A stretch of 63,414 nucleotides of DNA from assembly GCA_016842085.1 (NCBI GenBank), contig JAEVEX010000022.1, forward strand, positions 1-63,414, in the 5' to 3' direction. Positions 7,927 to 16,517 of the stretch are shown one piece after another; within the stretch, counting starts at the first letter, position 1; each line of letters starts with the position of its first letter. Made by a program: the position numbers and the translations under genes. The notes beneath the pieces were generated by a model. It was given only the letters and a program-made list of their open reading frames with translations. It was not told where the DNA came from and ran no database searches. Source of the stretch: Candidatus Thermoflexus tengchongensis. Its GTDB lineage: Bacteria; Chloroflexota; Anaerolineae; Thermoflexales; Thermoflexaceae.

Positions 7927-9180
7927 CTATGCCCAGCCCAGGCGCCCGGGGTTCAGCCGGCCCTCCGGGTCGAGCTGGGCTTTGATCCGGCGCATCACCT
8001 CCACTTCCGGCCGGAGCGGAGCCCACAGGCCCAGGGTCTGTTTCACCGATTCCGGACCGCCCAGGATCATGAAGTGCCCACCCCGGGTGAGGGCGAGGGA
8101 ACGAAGGTTCTCCGCCCATCGAAGGAGCGCCTCTATCGGCCCGCGGCCCTCGGCGTAGATCAGGCCCAGGGTTCCGTGGGCCCGCCAGAGGGCCGGGATC
8201 TCTTCTATGCCTTCCAGGGTCGTAGCGCCTTCCGTTAGCTGAGAGGGTAACAGCCCGAGGCGCACGCCCAGCGCTTCCACAGGTGCCGGGTTAGGGAGGA
8301 TGGCGACGGAGGGCACACGAGCCCACAGGATCGATGCGATTTCCTCCGGCAGGCGGTCCTTCACCCGGGCTCCGGATGCAGCGGCCACGGCGTCCCGCCC
8401 GATCCGCTCGACCTGCGCTGGCCATCCACCGGCCCGCACCAGCACCCAGACCCGCACTCCGGGATCCGCGGGGAGCTCCGTTTCTTCTCGCAGGATCTCC
8501 CACGCCCGGGCGTTCAGGACTTCCACCGCCATGGGGAAGCCTGGATGGCGGAGCATGCTCAGGGTCAGCGACAGCGCATCCTCGGCGCGGAGGAAGCCGA
8601 AAACCCACGTGGCCTCCGCCTTCGGGCGCGGCCACAGTTTGAAGGCCGCTTCCACGATCACCCCGAGGGTCCCCAGCGCGCCGTGGAACAGCTTCGGGAG
8701 ATCATATCCGGCCACATTCTTGACCACCTCGCCTCCACCCTGGATGAGCGTTCCATCAGCCAGGGCGACCCGGATCCCGATCAGCAGGTCCCGTGCCGAG
8801 CCGTAGCGGGCCCGCAACGGCCCGCTCAGGCCTGTTGCCAGGATCCCTCCGATCGTCGCCTGATCGCCAAAGGGGGGGTCGAGGGGAAGCCACTGGCCGT
8901 GTTCGGCCAGCAGCGCGTTCAGTTCGGCGAGGCGGATTCCGGCTTCCACCCGGATGGTGAGATTAGCCGGGCGATGGCGCAGGACGCGGGAGAGCCGGGT
9001 GAGATCCAGGGCGAGGTCGTAACGGGACGGGGCGTGACCGATGCCCTGATGGGTGCCGCTTCCCCAGGGGACCACCGCCCATCCGGAGTGAGCAGCCTCC
9101 CGGAGGGCCTCAGCGACCTCCTCCACGGTTTGCGGTTGCCGCACGATCTGAGGGATAGAACCGTTCAGGGAATAACGCAT
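7927..9180 (-). CDS. glcE: FAD-binding oxidase subunit, GlcE-like
   Basis: A protein of 417 residues with the PCMH-type FAD-binding fold: WAVVPWGSGTHQGIG, DPPFGDQATIGGILATGLSGPLRARYGSARD split across the FAD site, and a C-terminal FAD-linked oxidase domain ending in DPEGRLNPGR. The shorter, more divergent sequence compared with the upstream gene fits the GlcE role in the glycolate oxidase complex, which oxidises glycolate or a related 2-hydroxy acid at the membrane. The start at 9180 lies 2 bp after the glcD stop and has GGAGGAG upstream. No GlcF-type iron-sulfur subunit follows in the window. Confidence 0.85.
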   Translation of the reverse strand: MRYSLNGSIPQIVRQPQTVEEVAEALREAAHSGWAVVPWGSGTHQGIGHAPSRYDLALDLTRLSRVLRHRPANLTIRVEAGIRLAELNALLAEHGQWLPLDPPFGDQATIGGILATGLSGPLRARYGSARDLLIGIRVALADGTLIQGGGEVVKNVAGYDLPKLFHGALGTLGVIVEAAFKLWPRPKAEATWVFGFLRAEDALSLTLSMLRHPGFPMAVEVLNARAWEILREETELPADPGVRVWVLVRAGGWPAQVERIGRDAVAAASGARVKDRLPEEIASILWARVPSVAILPNPAPVEALGVRLGLLPSQLTEGATTLEGIEEIPALWRAHGTLGLIYAEGRGPIEALLRWAENLRSLALTRGGHFMILGGPESVKQTLGLWAPLRPEVEVMRRIKAQLDPEGRLNPGRLGWA

Positions 9181-9182
9181 GG

Positions 9183-10697
9183 TCAGATCCACAGCTCCTC
9201 CTCCATCTCCGCAGGAGGCGGCGCGACGCGATAACGAACGGGCTCTGCCATACGGGCTTTGCGGCGGCTCCATGTTTCCAGACACATCTTCGTGGAGGGA
9301 AACATCTTGCAGGGGTTGAGGCGATTCTCCGGATTGAAGGCCGCCTTAATGCGGGCCATCGCCTCCAGGTCCGCCGGTGAGAAGAGCAGGGGCATCAGAT
9401 CCCGCTTCTCCAGCCCGATTCCATGTTCGCCGGTCAGGGTGCCGCCGGCCTCCACACAGGCCCGGATGATCTCCGCTCCGGCCTCCACAGCCCGTCGGGT
9501 GAGCTCCGGGTCCCGCTCGTCGAAGAGGATCAGCGGGTGGAGGTTCCCATCGCCCGCGTGGAAGACGTTGGCGATGGTGAGGCCATAGCGCTGCCCGATT
9601 TCCTGGATCTGGCGGAGGACCCGTGGCAGCTGATCCCGTGGCACCACGCCATCCTGAACGTAGTAGCTGGGCGCCAGGCGGCCCATGGCCCCGAAGGCTC
9701 CCTTGCGGCCGGACCACAGGCGCTCGCGCTCAACCGGGTCCGTCGCGATGCGAACCTCCCGCGCATCGAAGTGCTCGCAGATGCGGGCGATGTGACGGGC
9801 GAGCTCCTCCAGACCTTCCGGAAGCCCCTCGACATCGATCAGTAACACCGCCCCCGCGTCCATTGGATAGCCGCAGCGCTTGGCGCTTTCCACGGCCTGG
9901 ATCGCCGTGTGGTCCATCATCTCGATGGCTCCCGGGATGGTGCCGTCGGCGATGATCGCAGAGACGGCCTCGCTGGCCTGGTCCACGGTGTCGAAGACCG
10001 CCAGCAGGGTCACCACCGCCTCGGGCGCAGGCATCAGGCGGAGAACCGCTTTGGTGACAATCCCTAAGGTGCCTTCTGAGCCGACGATCAGCCCGGTGAG
10101 ATCGTAGCCCGGCCAGTCGCAGGCAGCGCCGCCGACCTCCATCACCTCGCCATCGGGCAGCACCACCTCCAGGCCAAGGACATGGTTGGTCGTCACCCCG
10201 TAGGCCAGGCAATGGGGTCCCCCCGAGTTCTCCGCGATATTGCCGCCGATGGTGCATGCCTTCTGGCTGGAGGGATCCGGGGCGTAATACAGGCCGTGGG
10301 CGGCGGCGGCCTGGGAGACGGCGATGTTCACCACGCCGGGCTGCACCACGGCCCTCAGGTTCACCGGATCGATCTCCAGGATGCGGCGCATTCGCGTGGT
10401 GACGATCATCAGGCCGCCCTGGTCGGCCACCGCGCCACCGCTCAACCCGGTCCCGGCGCCCCGCACCACGATGGGCAGCCCGTAGCGGTTCGCGATCCGA
10501 ACAGCAGCCGCCACCTGCTCTGTGGAAGTGGGAAAGACCACGAAATCCGGGCGTCCCTTATCGATGGAGGCGTCGTATTCGTAGAGGAGGAGATGGTGAT
10601 CTTCCCAGAGCACCCCGCGAGGTCCGAAGATCTCCAGTAGCTCCTGCAATACCTGTGCCCGCTTCACCGCGCCCCCTTTCCCACCAAGCTTTCCCAT
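9183..10697 (-). CDS. glcD: FAD-linked glycolate/lactate oxidase, GlcD-like
   Basis: A 504-residue flavoprotein. The FAD-binding part has PIVVRGAGTGLSGGAV and the adenine-pocket segment TIGGNIAENSGGPHCLAYG; GSEGTLGIVT is typical of the GlcD/D-lactate dehydrogenase group. The catalytic C-terminal domain has NVFHAGDGNLHP and TGEHGIG. It oxidises a 2-hydroxy acid (glycolate or D-lactate) and passes electrons on via the partner subunits. The ATG at 10697 may be 10 codons too early: a GTG before KRAQVLQEL is preceded by GGGAAAGGGGG. It forms a tight operon with glcE; the HIT gene follows. Confidence 0.9.
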   Translation of the reverse strand: MGKLGGKGGAVKRAQVLQELLEIFGPRGVLWEDHHLLLYEYDASIDKGRPDFVVFPTSTEQVAAAVRIANRYGLPIVVRGAGTGLSGGAVADQGGLMIVTTRMRRILEIDPVNLRAVVQPGVVNIAVSQAAAAHGLYYAPDPSSQKACTIGGNIAENSGGPHCLAYGVTTNHVLGLEVVLPDGEVMEVGGAACDWPGYDLTGLIVGSEGTLGIVTKAVLRLMPAPEAVVTLLAVFDTVDQASEAVSAIIADGTIPGAIEMMDHTAIQAVESAKRCGYPMDAGAVLLIDVEGLPEGLEELARHIARICEHFDAREVRIATDPVERERLWSGRKGAFGAMGRLAPSYYVQDGVVPRDQLPRVLRQIQEIGQRYGLTIANVFHAGDGNLHPLILFDERDPELTRRAVEAGAEIIRACVEAGGTLTGEHGIGLEKRDLMPLLFSPADLEAMARIKAAFNPENRLNPCKMFPSTKMCLETWSRRKARMAEPVRYRVAPPPAEMEEELWI

Positions 10698-11014
10698 TCC
10701 AAAGGTTACACGGCTGGCCTCTTCCCCGGGAGCTTTTGGGGGCTATTCCGCTTTCCGACAGGAAGCCTGATGGAAAGCCCTGGCTCCACCCGCGAAGCTC
10801 CTTGGGAAGGCCCGCTGCGTCTCCCGCTCATATCTATCATAACGCAAGTGGCTCATGCGCTGCCCCGTGATATGCGGGCTTGATCCCCACCGGGAATTCC
10901 CCCGCCCGACCTCGAAAGCTCCCTGGGGCAGGATCTACCGCATAACTTCCGTATAGAATAAGGCCCAGGGGGCTACCCCTGGGGATTTATACGGAGCGGG
11001 GAGCGAGGACACGG
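10698..11014. other. Divergent intergenic region with a leader hairpin
   Basis: This region lies between divergent glcD and the ABC permease gene. The right part holds TATAGA (10952-10957), a possible plus-strand -10 without a clear -35, and a hairpin at 10964-10983 (CCCAGGGG, loop GCTA, CCCCTGGG) in the leader of the permease gene. No riboswitch that I know is recognisable, and no T-tract follows the hairpin. No gene is seen. Confidence 0.5.
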
Positions 11015-12742
11015 ATGTCCCGTCGGGATCTTCTGTTGATTCCCCCGTTGTTGTTTTTTGTGGCGTTCTATCTTTATCCGTTGCTTTCGATCCTGCGCTT
11101 GAGCCTGGCCCCGGAGGGGGTCATCCGCTGGGAGGCCATCCTTCAGACGCTTCGGGGAGCGGCCTTCTGGCGGGTGCTGGGGTTCACGGTGGGTCAGGCC
11201 GCCCTCTCCATGGGCGTCACCCTGGCTCTGGGTCTACCTCTGGCCGGCCTCTTCGCTCGCTATCCCTTTCCGGGCCGGGGCTGGTGGCAGGCGATGGCGA
11301 CCGTGCCCTTCGTCCTGCCGACCGTCGTGGTGGCGGCTGCCTTCACCGCGCTCCTGGGCCCCCGGGGCTGGGCGAACCAGATCCTGATGGCGGTGCTGGG
11401 TCTCCCGGAGCCGCCGATCTCTTTCCTCAACACCCTGACCGCCATCGTGGTCGCTCACGTGTTTTACAACCTCACGCTGGTGCTGCGCATTGTTGGGAAC
11501 GCCTGGGCCCATCTGGATCCGACGCTGGAGATGGCCGCTCACACGCTGGGGGCGGACCGCTGGCAAACCCTGCGACGGGTGACGCTTCCCCTTCTGATGC
11601 CGGCGATCCTGGCGGCGACCGCGCTGGTGTTTCTCTTCGACTTCACCAGTTTCGGCGTCGTGTTGCTACTGGGCGGTCCCCGATATGCTACGCTGGAGGT
11701 GGAAATCTACCGGCAGGCGGTGGGCCTCTTCAACCTCCCCGGTGCCGCCACCATGGCCCTGGCCCAGCTGGGACTGACCTTCGGGATCCTGGCGATCTAT
11801 ACTCGCCTTCAGGCCCGGCTCACCTTCCCTCTGGAATGGCGGCCGGCGGCGTCCACGATCCGCCCGCCGCGCGGGTGGGCGGGGCGCCTGGGGGTGGGTT
11901 TGGGGCTGGGGATGCTTTTCCTGTGGATCGGGTTGCCGCTGCTGGCGCTGATCTTCCGTTCGTTCACCCCGATGACCCTCCGGAAGCCGGGGGAGGCGGC
12001 GGTTTATACGGGGTGGATCACCCTGGGTTACTATCGGGAGCTGTGGATCAACCGGCGGGGGTCTGTCACGTATATTCCGCCGATCGAGGCGGTGCGCAAC
12101 TCGCTGGTCTTCGCCGTCGCGGTCATGATGCTCTCGCTCCTTCTGGGCGGGATGGTCGCCTACGGGCTGGCGGGCCGCCGCCGTCGCCGGTGGCTGGATC
12201 CCCTGCTGATGCTTCCGCTTTCGACCTCTGCGGTCACCCTGGGGTTTGGGTTCCTGGTGGGATTCAGCCGCCCTCCAGCGTTCCTGCAGGCATGGCCAGG
12301 GCTGGTGGAGGCCATCATGGCCCTGCGCACCTCGCCGCTTCTGGTGGTGATCGCGCACACGCTGATCGCTTATCCTTTCGTGGTGCGCATCCTCCTGCCG
12401 GCGATAGAAGGGATGAACCCTCGCTGGCGGGAGGCGGCGATGACCCTGGGGGCTTCCCCCTGGCGGGTCTGGTGGCATGTGGAAGCCCCCTTGCTGGGGC
12501 GGGCGTTGCTCACGGCCGCGGTCTTCGCCTTCTGTGTCTCCCTGGGGGAATTCGGCGCCACCGCTCTGATCGCCCGGCCGACGATGACCACCATGCCCCT
12601 GGCCATCGCCCGCTTCCTGAGCCAGCCCGGTGAGCTGAACCTGGGCCAGGCGATGGCCATGAGCACGCTGTTGCTCCTCCTCACTTTCTTCGGTATTCTT
12701 CTCATCGAGCGTTTTCGCTATCGAGGTATCGGGACGTTTTAA
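11015..12742 (+). CDS. Fused two-domain ABC transporter permease (ThiP/iron(III) type)
   Basis: A 575-residue integral membrane protein with two binding-protein-dependent permease domains in one chain. Each has an EAA loop that docks to the ATPase: EMAAHTLGADRWQTLRRVTLPLL (about 170-192) and EAAMTLGASPWRVWWHVEAPLL (about 470-491). Fused permeases of this layout serve thiamine (ThiP) or ferric iron (FbpB) uptake. No substrate-binding protein and no ATPase gene are nearby, so the substrate cannot be fixed and the partners must be elsewhere. The start at 11015 follows GGGGAGCGAGG and begins the first membrane segment directly. Confidence 0.88.
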   Translation: MSRRDLLLIPPLLFFVAFYLYPLLSILRLSLAPEGVIRWEAILQTLRGAAFWRVLGFTVGQAALSMGVTLALGLPLAGLFARYPFPGRGWWQAMATVPFVLPTVVVAAAFTALLGPRGWANQILMAVLGLPEPPISFLNTLTAIVVAHVFYNLTLVLRIVGNAWAHLDPTLEMAAHTLGADRWQTLRRVTLPLLMPAILAATALVFLFDFTSFGVVLLLGGPRYATLEVEIYRQAVGLFNLPGAATMALAQLGLTFGILAIYTRLQARLTFPLEWRPAASTIRPPRGWAGRLGVGLGLGMLFLWIGLPLLALIFRSFTPMTLRKPGEAAVYTGWITLGYYRELWINRRGSVTYIPPIEAVRNSLVFAVAVMMLSLLLGGMVAYGLAGRRRRRWLDPLLMLPLSTSAVTLGFGFLVGFSRPPAFLQAWPGLVEAIMALRTSPLLVVIAHTLIAYPFVVRILLPAIEGMNPRWREAAMTLGASPWRVWWHVEAPLLGRALLTAAVFAFCVSLGEFGATALIARPTMTTMPLAIARFLSQPGELNLGQAMAMSTLLLLLTFFGILLIERFRYRGIGTF

Positions 12743-12856
12743 CGCTTTGTTCGCTTCGGGATTTATGAGGAATTCCGGGATACAGGCTGCCCGGATCCTG
12801 AGGAGGATGGATGCCCTTCCTCACTTGTCTTTCTGAAGCCCGGGAGGGAAACCCGA

Positions 12857-13429
12857 ATGCGGCAGCGGATGATCTCGGTTTTCGGCAGCAGCGCTCCGAC
12901 GCCGGAATCCGCCGATTATGAGATCGCCCGGGAGCTCGGCCGCCGGCTGGCCCAGGCCGGGTTCGTGGTGGTGAGCGGCGGATATCGCGGGACGATGGAG
13001 GCGGTGAGCCGTGGGGCGAAGGAGGTCGGAGGGCGGACCATCGGGGTGACGGTGGATCGGTTCGATCGCTGGGGCCTGAAGGCCAATCCTTACCTCGATG
13101 TGGAGATCAAATTCCCCACGCTCTTTCAGCGCCTTCATTATCTGGTCACCGCTGGTGATGCGCTCATCGCCCTTCCCGGCGGTATCGGCACCTTAAGCGA
13201 GATGGCGCTGGCCTGGAGCCTCCTGCAAACCGGCGAGATCCCTCCCCGGCCGTTTCTGCTTCTGGGCCCCCGATGGCGACGCCTGCTGGAAGCATATCTG
13301 GACCCATTTTACATCCGGGAGGAGGACGCGGCGATCCTGCAGCTGGTGGAGACGCCGGAGGAAGCTATCGCAGCATTGGAGGCGCGGCTGGAACGCCCGG
13401 TGGAGCGGATCTCCCGTCCATGGGGTTGA
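12857..13429 (+). CDS. LOG family (lysine-decarboxylase-like) protein
   Basis: A 190-residue Rossmann-fold protein with the two LOG motifs: SGGYRGTMEAVSRGA near residues 40-54 and PGGIGTLSEM near 105-114. LOG proteins are nucleoside-5'-monophosphate phosphoribohydrolases (cytokinin-activating in plants); in bacteria the substrate is often unknown. GGAGGG lies 8 bp before the ATG. A DUF1786-type gene follows 41 bp downstream on the same strand. Confidence 0.9.
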   Translation: MRQRMISVFGSSAPTPESADYEIARELGRRLAQAGFVVVSGGYRGTMEAVSRGAKEVGGRTIGVTVDRFDRWGLKANPYLDVEIKFPTLFQRLHYLVTAGDALIALPGGIGTLSEMALAWSLLQTGEIPPRPFLLLGPRWRRLLEAYLDPFYIREEDAAILQLVETPEEAIAALEARLERPVERISRPWG

Positions 13430-13470
13430 CTTGGCGATTCACCTGTGTTTCCAGTGTAGAGGAGGTTCTC

Positions 13471-14610
13471 TTGAAGATCCTTTGTGTGGATATCGGGACG
13501 GGGACCCAGGACATCCTGCTCTATGATAGCCGGAGGGAGCTGGAGAACGCCTATCAGCTGATCCTGCCCTCACCCACCATCCGGGTCGCCCAGGCGATCC
13601 GCCGGGCGACCCGGGAGCGGCGGCCCATCCTTCTCACCGGCGTTACGATGGGGGGAGGCCCATGCCAGTGGGCCGTGGAGGACCACCTTCGGGCGGGCCT
13701 TCCGGTGTATGCGACGCCTGAGGCGGCGCGCACGTTCAACGACGACCTGGACGCGGTGCAGGCCATGGGGGTGCAGATTGTCGGGGAGGATGAGGCCGCC
13801 CGCATGGATGAGCGAGTGGTCCGCCTGGTGTTGCGGGATTTCGACTGGGATGCGCTGCGACAGGCTTTTGAGGCCTTCGATGTGCCCCTGCGGCCCGATG
13901 GGATCGCGGTGGCGGTCTTCGATCACGGCGCGGCGCCCCCTGGATATTCCGATCGGAAGTTCCGGTTCGATTACCTCGCCCGACAGCTTTCCGAGCATCG
14001 GGATCTCACGGTTTTCGCCCATCGAGGGGAGGAGATCCCTCCCGCCCTGACCCGGCTGCAGGCAGTGGTGCGCACCGTTCGGGAGGTCTTCGATGGGCCG
14101 GTGGTGGGGATGGATACCGCTCCCGCGGCCGTCCTGGGGGCTACTCTGGATCCCCAGGTGGCGGCCTGGCGGCAATGCCTCATCGTCAACGTGGGGAATT
14201 TCCATACCCTTGCCTTTCGCCTGCGGGAAGGTCGGGTGGAGGGGCTTTTCGAGCATCATACGGGCTTTTTAGATCGGGAAAAGCTGGATCGCCTGCTGGG
14301 CCGGCTGGCGGAAGGCGCGCTGGACTTTGAGGAAGTGTTCGGAGATATGGGTCACGGGGCATTGATGTTCGAGACGGCACCAATAGAGCTGGAAGGGGTG
14401 GCGGTCGTTGGACCTCGTCGGGGGCTATTGCGGGGGTCGCGCCATCCGGTTTACTTTGCGGTCCCCTATGGGGATATGATGCTGGCGGGATGCTTCGGGC
14501 TATTGCGGGCGTTCGCCGCCCTCTACCCGGAGTTCGCCCCGATGATTATAGAATCCCTCCAGGGCTTCCCCCGCCCCGCCCCGTGGGATGTGTGGGATGT
14601 GGAACAGTAG
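13471..14610 (+). CDS. DUF1786-type protein with ASKHA-like opening
   Basis: A 379-residue protein whose start reads LKILCVDIGTGTQDILLYD, the phosphate-loop style of sugar-kinase/actin-like proteins and the hallmark of DUF1786, a group sometimes labelled pyruvate-formate-lyase activating without proof. Further features are GVTMGGGPCQWA near residue 55 and VGMDTAPAAVLGA near 210. A TTG start at 13471 is proposed because GAGGAGG sits 5 bp upstream and homology begins there; the same frame is open for 198 bp upstream inside the LOG gene. No function is assigned. Confidence 0.72.
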   Translation: MKILCVDIGTGTQDILLYDSRRELENAYQLILPSPTIRVAQAIRRATRERRPILLTGVTMGGGPCQWAVEDHLRAGLPVYATPEAARTFNDDLDAVQAMGVQIVGEDEAARMDERVVRLVLRDFDWDALRQAFEAFDVPLRPDGIAVAVFDHGAAPPGYSDRKFRFDYLARQLSEHRDLTVFAHRGEEIPPALTRLQAVVRTVREVFDGPVVGMDTAPAAVLGATLDPQVAAWRQCLIVNVGNFHTLAFRLREGRVEGLFEHHTGFLDREKLDRLLGRLAEGALDFEEVFGDMGHGALMFETAPIELEGVAVVGPRRGLLRGSRHPVYFAVPYGDMMLAGCFGLLRAFAALYPEFAPMIIESLQGFPRPAPWDVWDVEQ

Positions 14611-14628
14611 GATGGATGAGGCACTGCC

Positions 14629-14704
14629 TTTTGGGAGTGCTTTTGGGAGTGCGGCGCCTTGGCGCCGCTTTTCCAAAGCGGTGCCGAGGCACCGCACTCC
14701 GAGA
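14629..14704. repeat. REP element copy 1, cloverleaf-forming
   Basis: A 64-bp unit (14641-14704) preceded by a 12-bp partial duplicate of its own start. Its 55-bp core (14646-14700) is fully self-complementary as a four-way junction: outer stem GGAGTGCGG/CCGCACTCC; arm CGCC-TT-GGCG; arm CCGCTTT-TCC-AAAGCGG; arm TGCC-GA-GGCA. No base is left over at the junction. It lies 38 bp upstream of the RAYT gene and is identical over 64 bp to copies 2 and 3. Confidence 0.93.
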
Positions 14705-14742
14705 TATAAGCTGCACCGCATACCGAATCAATGGAGGGAAAG

Positions 14743-15273
14743 ATGGATTTCTGGCCCCATGCTCCCCCCCATTGGCTGGTGCAACCGGGCACCTATATGG
14801 TCACTGCGGCCACCTACAGACGGGTTCCTTATTTGGCTTCTCCGGCCCGCAAAACATTCTTCCTGCGCACCCTCTGGGCTGTGGCAGAGGAGTTTGGCTG
14901 GCAATTGCATGCCTGGGTGGTGCTCAACGAGCATTACCATTTCATGGCCGCTTCCCCCCAGGACCCTACAACACTGCGTCGACTGATCAACAAACTCCAC
15001 ATGGTGACAGCTAAGGCTTTCAACCAGGAAGATGGCACACCGGGCCGCCGTGTGTGGTTCCAGTATTGGGATTCCCTGGTTACCTATCAGTCATCATATC
15101 TGGCTCGTTTGAAATACATTCACTTCAACCCGGTCAAACATGGCCTCGCTGAGGACCCCCTGTCCTATCCCTGGAGCTCAGCTCGCTGGTTTGCTGAACA
15201 TGCCGCTCCCGGGACGGTGCGAGCGGTGGAAGGGCTGAAGATTGACCGGGTCAACGTCTACGAGCCGATATAA
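14743..15273 (+). CDS. REP-associated tyrosine transposase (RAYT, Y1 family)
   Basis: A 176-residue IS200-like Y1 transposase of the RAYT group, a single-strand nuclease that mobilises REP palindromes. Evidence: the GTYMVTAATYRR opening; the HUH-type metal site in NEHYHFMA (HYH, about residues 64-71); and the C-terminal KYIHFNPVKHGLAEDPLSYPWSS, typical of RAYTs. The candidate nucleophile Tyr is in the YIHFNPVKHG region or just before (YQSSYLARLKY). The start at 14743 follows GGAGGGAAAG at ideal spacing; an in-frame ATG at 14731 overlaps that site. REP copies flank it on both sides. Confidence 0.93.
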   Translation: MDFWPHAPPHWLVQPGTYMVTAATYRRVPYLASPARKTFFLRTLWAVAEEFGWQLHAWVVLNEHYHFMAASPQDPTTLRRLINKLHMVTAKAFNQEDGTPGRRVWFQYWDSLVTYQSSYLARLKYIHFNPVKHGLAEDPLSYPWSSARWFAEHAAPGTVRAVEGLKIDRVNVYEPI

Positions 15274-15275
15274 CC

Positions 15276-15355
15276 TTTTGGGAGTGCGGCCTTTTGGGAG
15301 TGCGGCGCCTTGGCGCCGCTTTTCCAAAGCGGTGCCGAGGCACCGCACTCCGAGA
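15276..15355. repeat. REP element copy 2
   Basis: Identical to copy 1 over 64 bp (15292-15355; cloverleaf core 15297-15351). It begins right after the RAYT stop codon and is preceded by a 15-16 bp partial duplicate (TTTTGGGAGTGCGGC). A direct echo GAGATTCGAAAGC follows, as in copy 3. Confidence 0.93.
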
Positions 15356-15400
15356 TTCCGAGATTCGAAAGCGGTTCGCGACATTGGCCTCCTCCTCATA

Positions 15401-15491
15401 GTGCGGCGCCCTTGTGGCTTTTGGGAGTGCGGCGCCTTGGCGCCGCTTTTCCAAAGCGGTGCCGAGGCACCGCACTCCGAGATTCGAAAGC
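15401..15491. repeat. REP element copy 3
   Basis: The third identical 64-bp unit (15419-15482; core 15424-15478) lies 127 bp after copy 2. It is preceded by a truncated, altered unit GTGCGGCGCC (15401-15410) and followed by GATTCGAAAGC, shared with copy 2. Copies 2 and 3 together fill the otherwise empty 338 bp between RAYT and the glycosyltransferase gene. Confidence 0.92.
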
Positions 15492-15611
15492 AACCCTTAA
15501 CAGGGGGAACGCTCTGGCCCCCAAAAGGGAAGCGTGTCCTCCCGGGGAGGTCTCTGGCGACCCGGGTTAAAATATCGGGGCGGGAAATGTTGCCCTGGAG
15601 GCCTTCGCTCG

Positions 15612-16373
15612 ATGAACCGGTCCATACGGGTGGATGTGGTGATTCCGGTTTACAACGAGGAGCGGGACCTGGAGCCCAGCGTTCATAAATTGCGCGCTTT
15701 TCTGCGGGAGAACTGTCCGTATCGCTGGCGGATCGTGATCGCGGATAACGCTTCGGTGGATCGCACGCCGGAGATCGGGCAGCGGCTGGCCGCGCAGTGG
15801 CCCGATGAGGTGCACTATATCCGGCTGAGCCGCAAGGGACGGGGGCGGGCGCTGCGTAAGGCCTGGCTGGAGAGCGACGCCGATGTGATGGCCTATATGG
15901 ATGTCGATCTCTCCACCGACCTCAGCGCCTTCATGCCTCTGATCCAGCCTCTGGTCGAGGGGCGCTACCACATCGCCACCGGGAACCGCCTGCATCCCCA
16001 ATCCCGGATCACACGCTCCCTCAAGCGCGAGCTGATCTCCCGCATTTATAACTTCATCATCTGGTTGCTTTTCCCCCGCCGCCGTTTTCAGGATGCCCAG
16101 TGCGGGTTTAAGGCGATCACCCGTCAGGCGGCTCAGGAGCTGATCCCCCTGGTGGCCAATCAGTCATGGTTCTTCGATACGGAATTGCTGTTACGGGCGG
16201 AGCAGCGTGGCTACACAGTCTGGGAGGTTCCGGTGATCTGGCGGGAGGATCCGGACACCCGGGTGAAGATCTTGCGTACGGCTCTGGAGGATCTGCGAGG
16301 CCTGTGGCGGGTTCGGCGGACTCCCCATCCGCTTCCGGTCTATACAGATCCGGAAGCGGATTACCCGGATTGA
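15612..16373 (+). CDS. Family 2 glycosyltransferase (dolichyl-phosphate glucosyltransferase-like)
   Basis: A 253-residue GT-A fold enzyme. The nucleotide-sugar site opens with VDVVIPVYNEERDLEPS, the metal motif is YMDVDLSTDL (DVD), and QDAQCGFKAI plus SWFFDTELLLRA are typical of polyprenyl-phosphate glycosyltransferases. It transfers a sugar from an NDP-sugar, probably to a polyprenyl phosphate at the inner membrane face; a short hydrophobic stretch (FIIWLLF) may touch the membrane. GGAGG lies 10 bp before the ATG at 15612. The frame is open 78 bp further upstream without homology. Confidence 0.9.
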   Translation: MNRSIRVDVVIPVYNEERDLEPSVHKLRAFLRENCPYRWRIVIADNASVDRTPEIGQRLAAQWPDEVHYIRLSRKGRGRALRKAWLESDADVMAYMDVDLSTDLSAFMPLIQPLVEGRYHIATGNRLHPQSRITRSLKRELISRIYNFIIWLLFPRRRFQDAQCGFKAITRQAAQELIPLVANQSWFFDTELLLRAEQRGYTVWEVPVIWREDPDTRVKILRTALEDLRGLWRVRRTPHPLPVYTDPEADYPD

Positions 16374-16517
16374 GGGCTTCCGTATTGTTGATCTTTCTGA
16401 GGACTGATCGGGGCGTCGAAGGCGTTCTGATCAGCCTCCACAGGGATCATGACCTGTGCGGTCAGCCATGAATGAGGAGGGCAGGTGGATCAGGCCTTTC
16501 AGAGATGGAGGCACCCG

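Noticed and set aside
10920-11014. TPP riboswitch before the ThiP-like permease
   Set aside because: The conserved THI-box sequence elements (CUGAGA and GAACCUG type) are not present; only a simple hairpin is visible.
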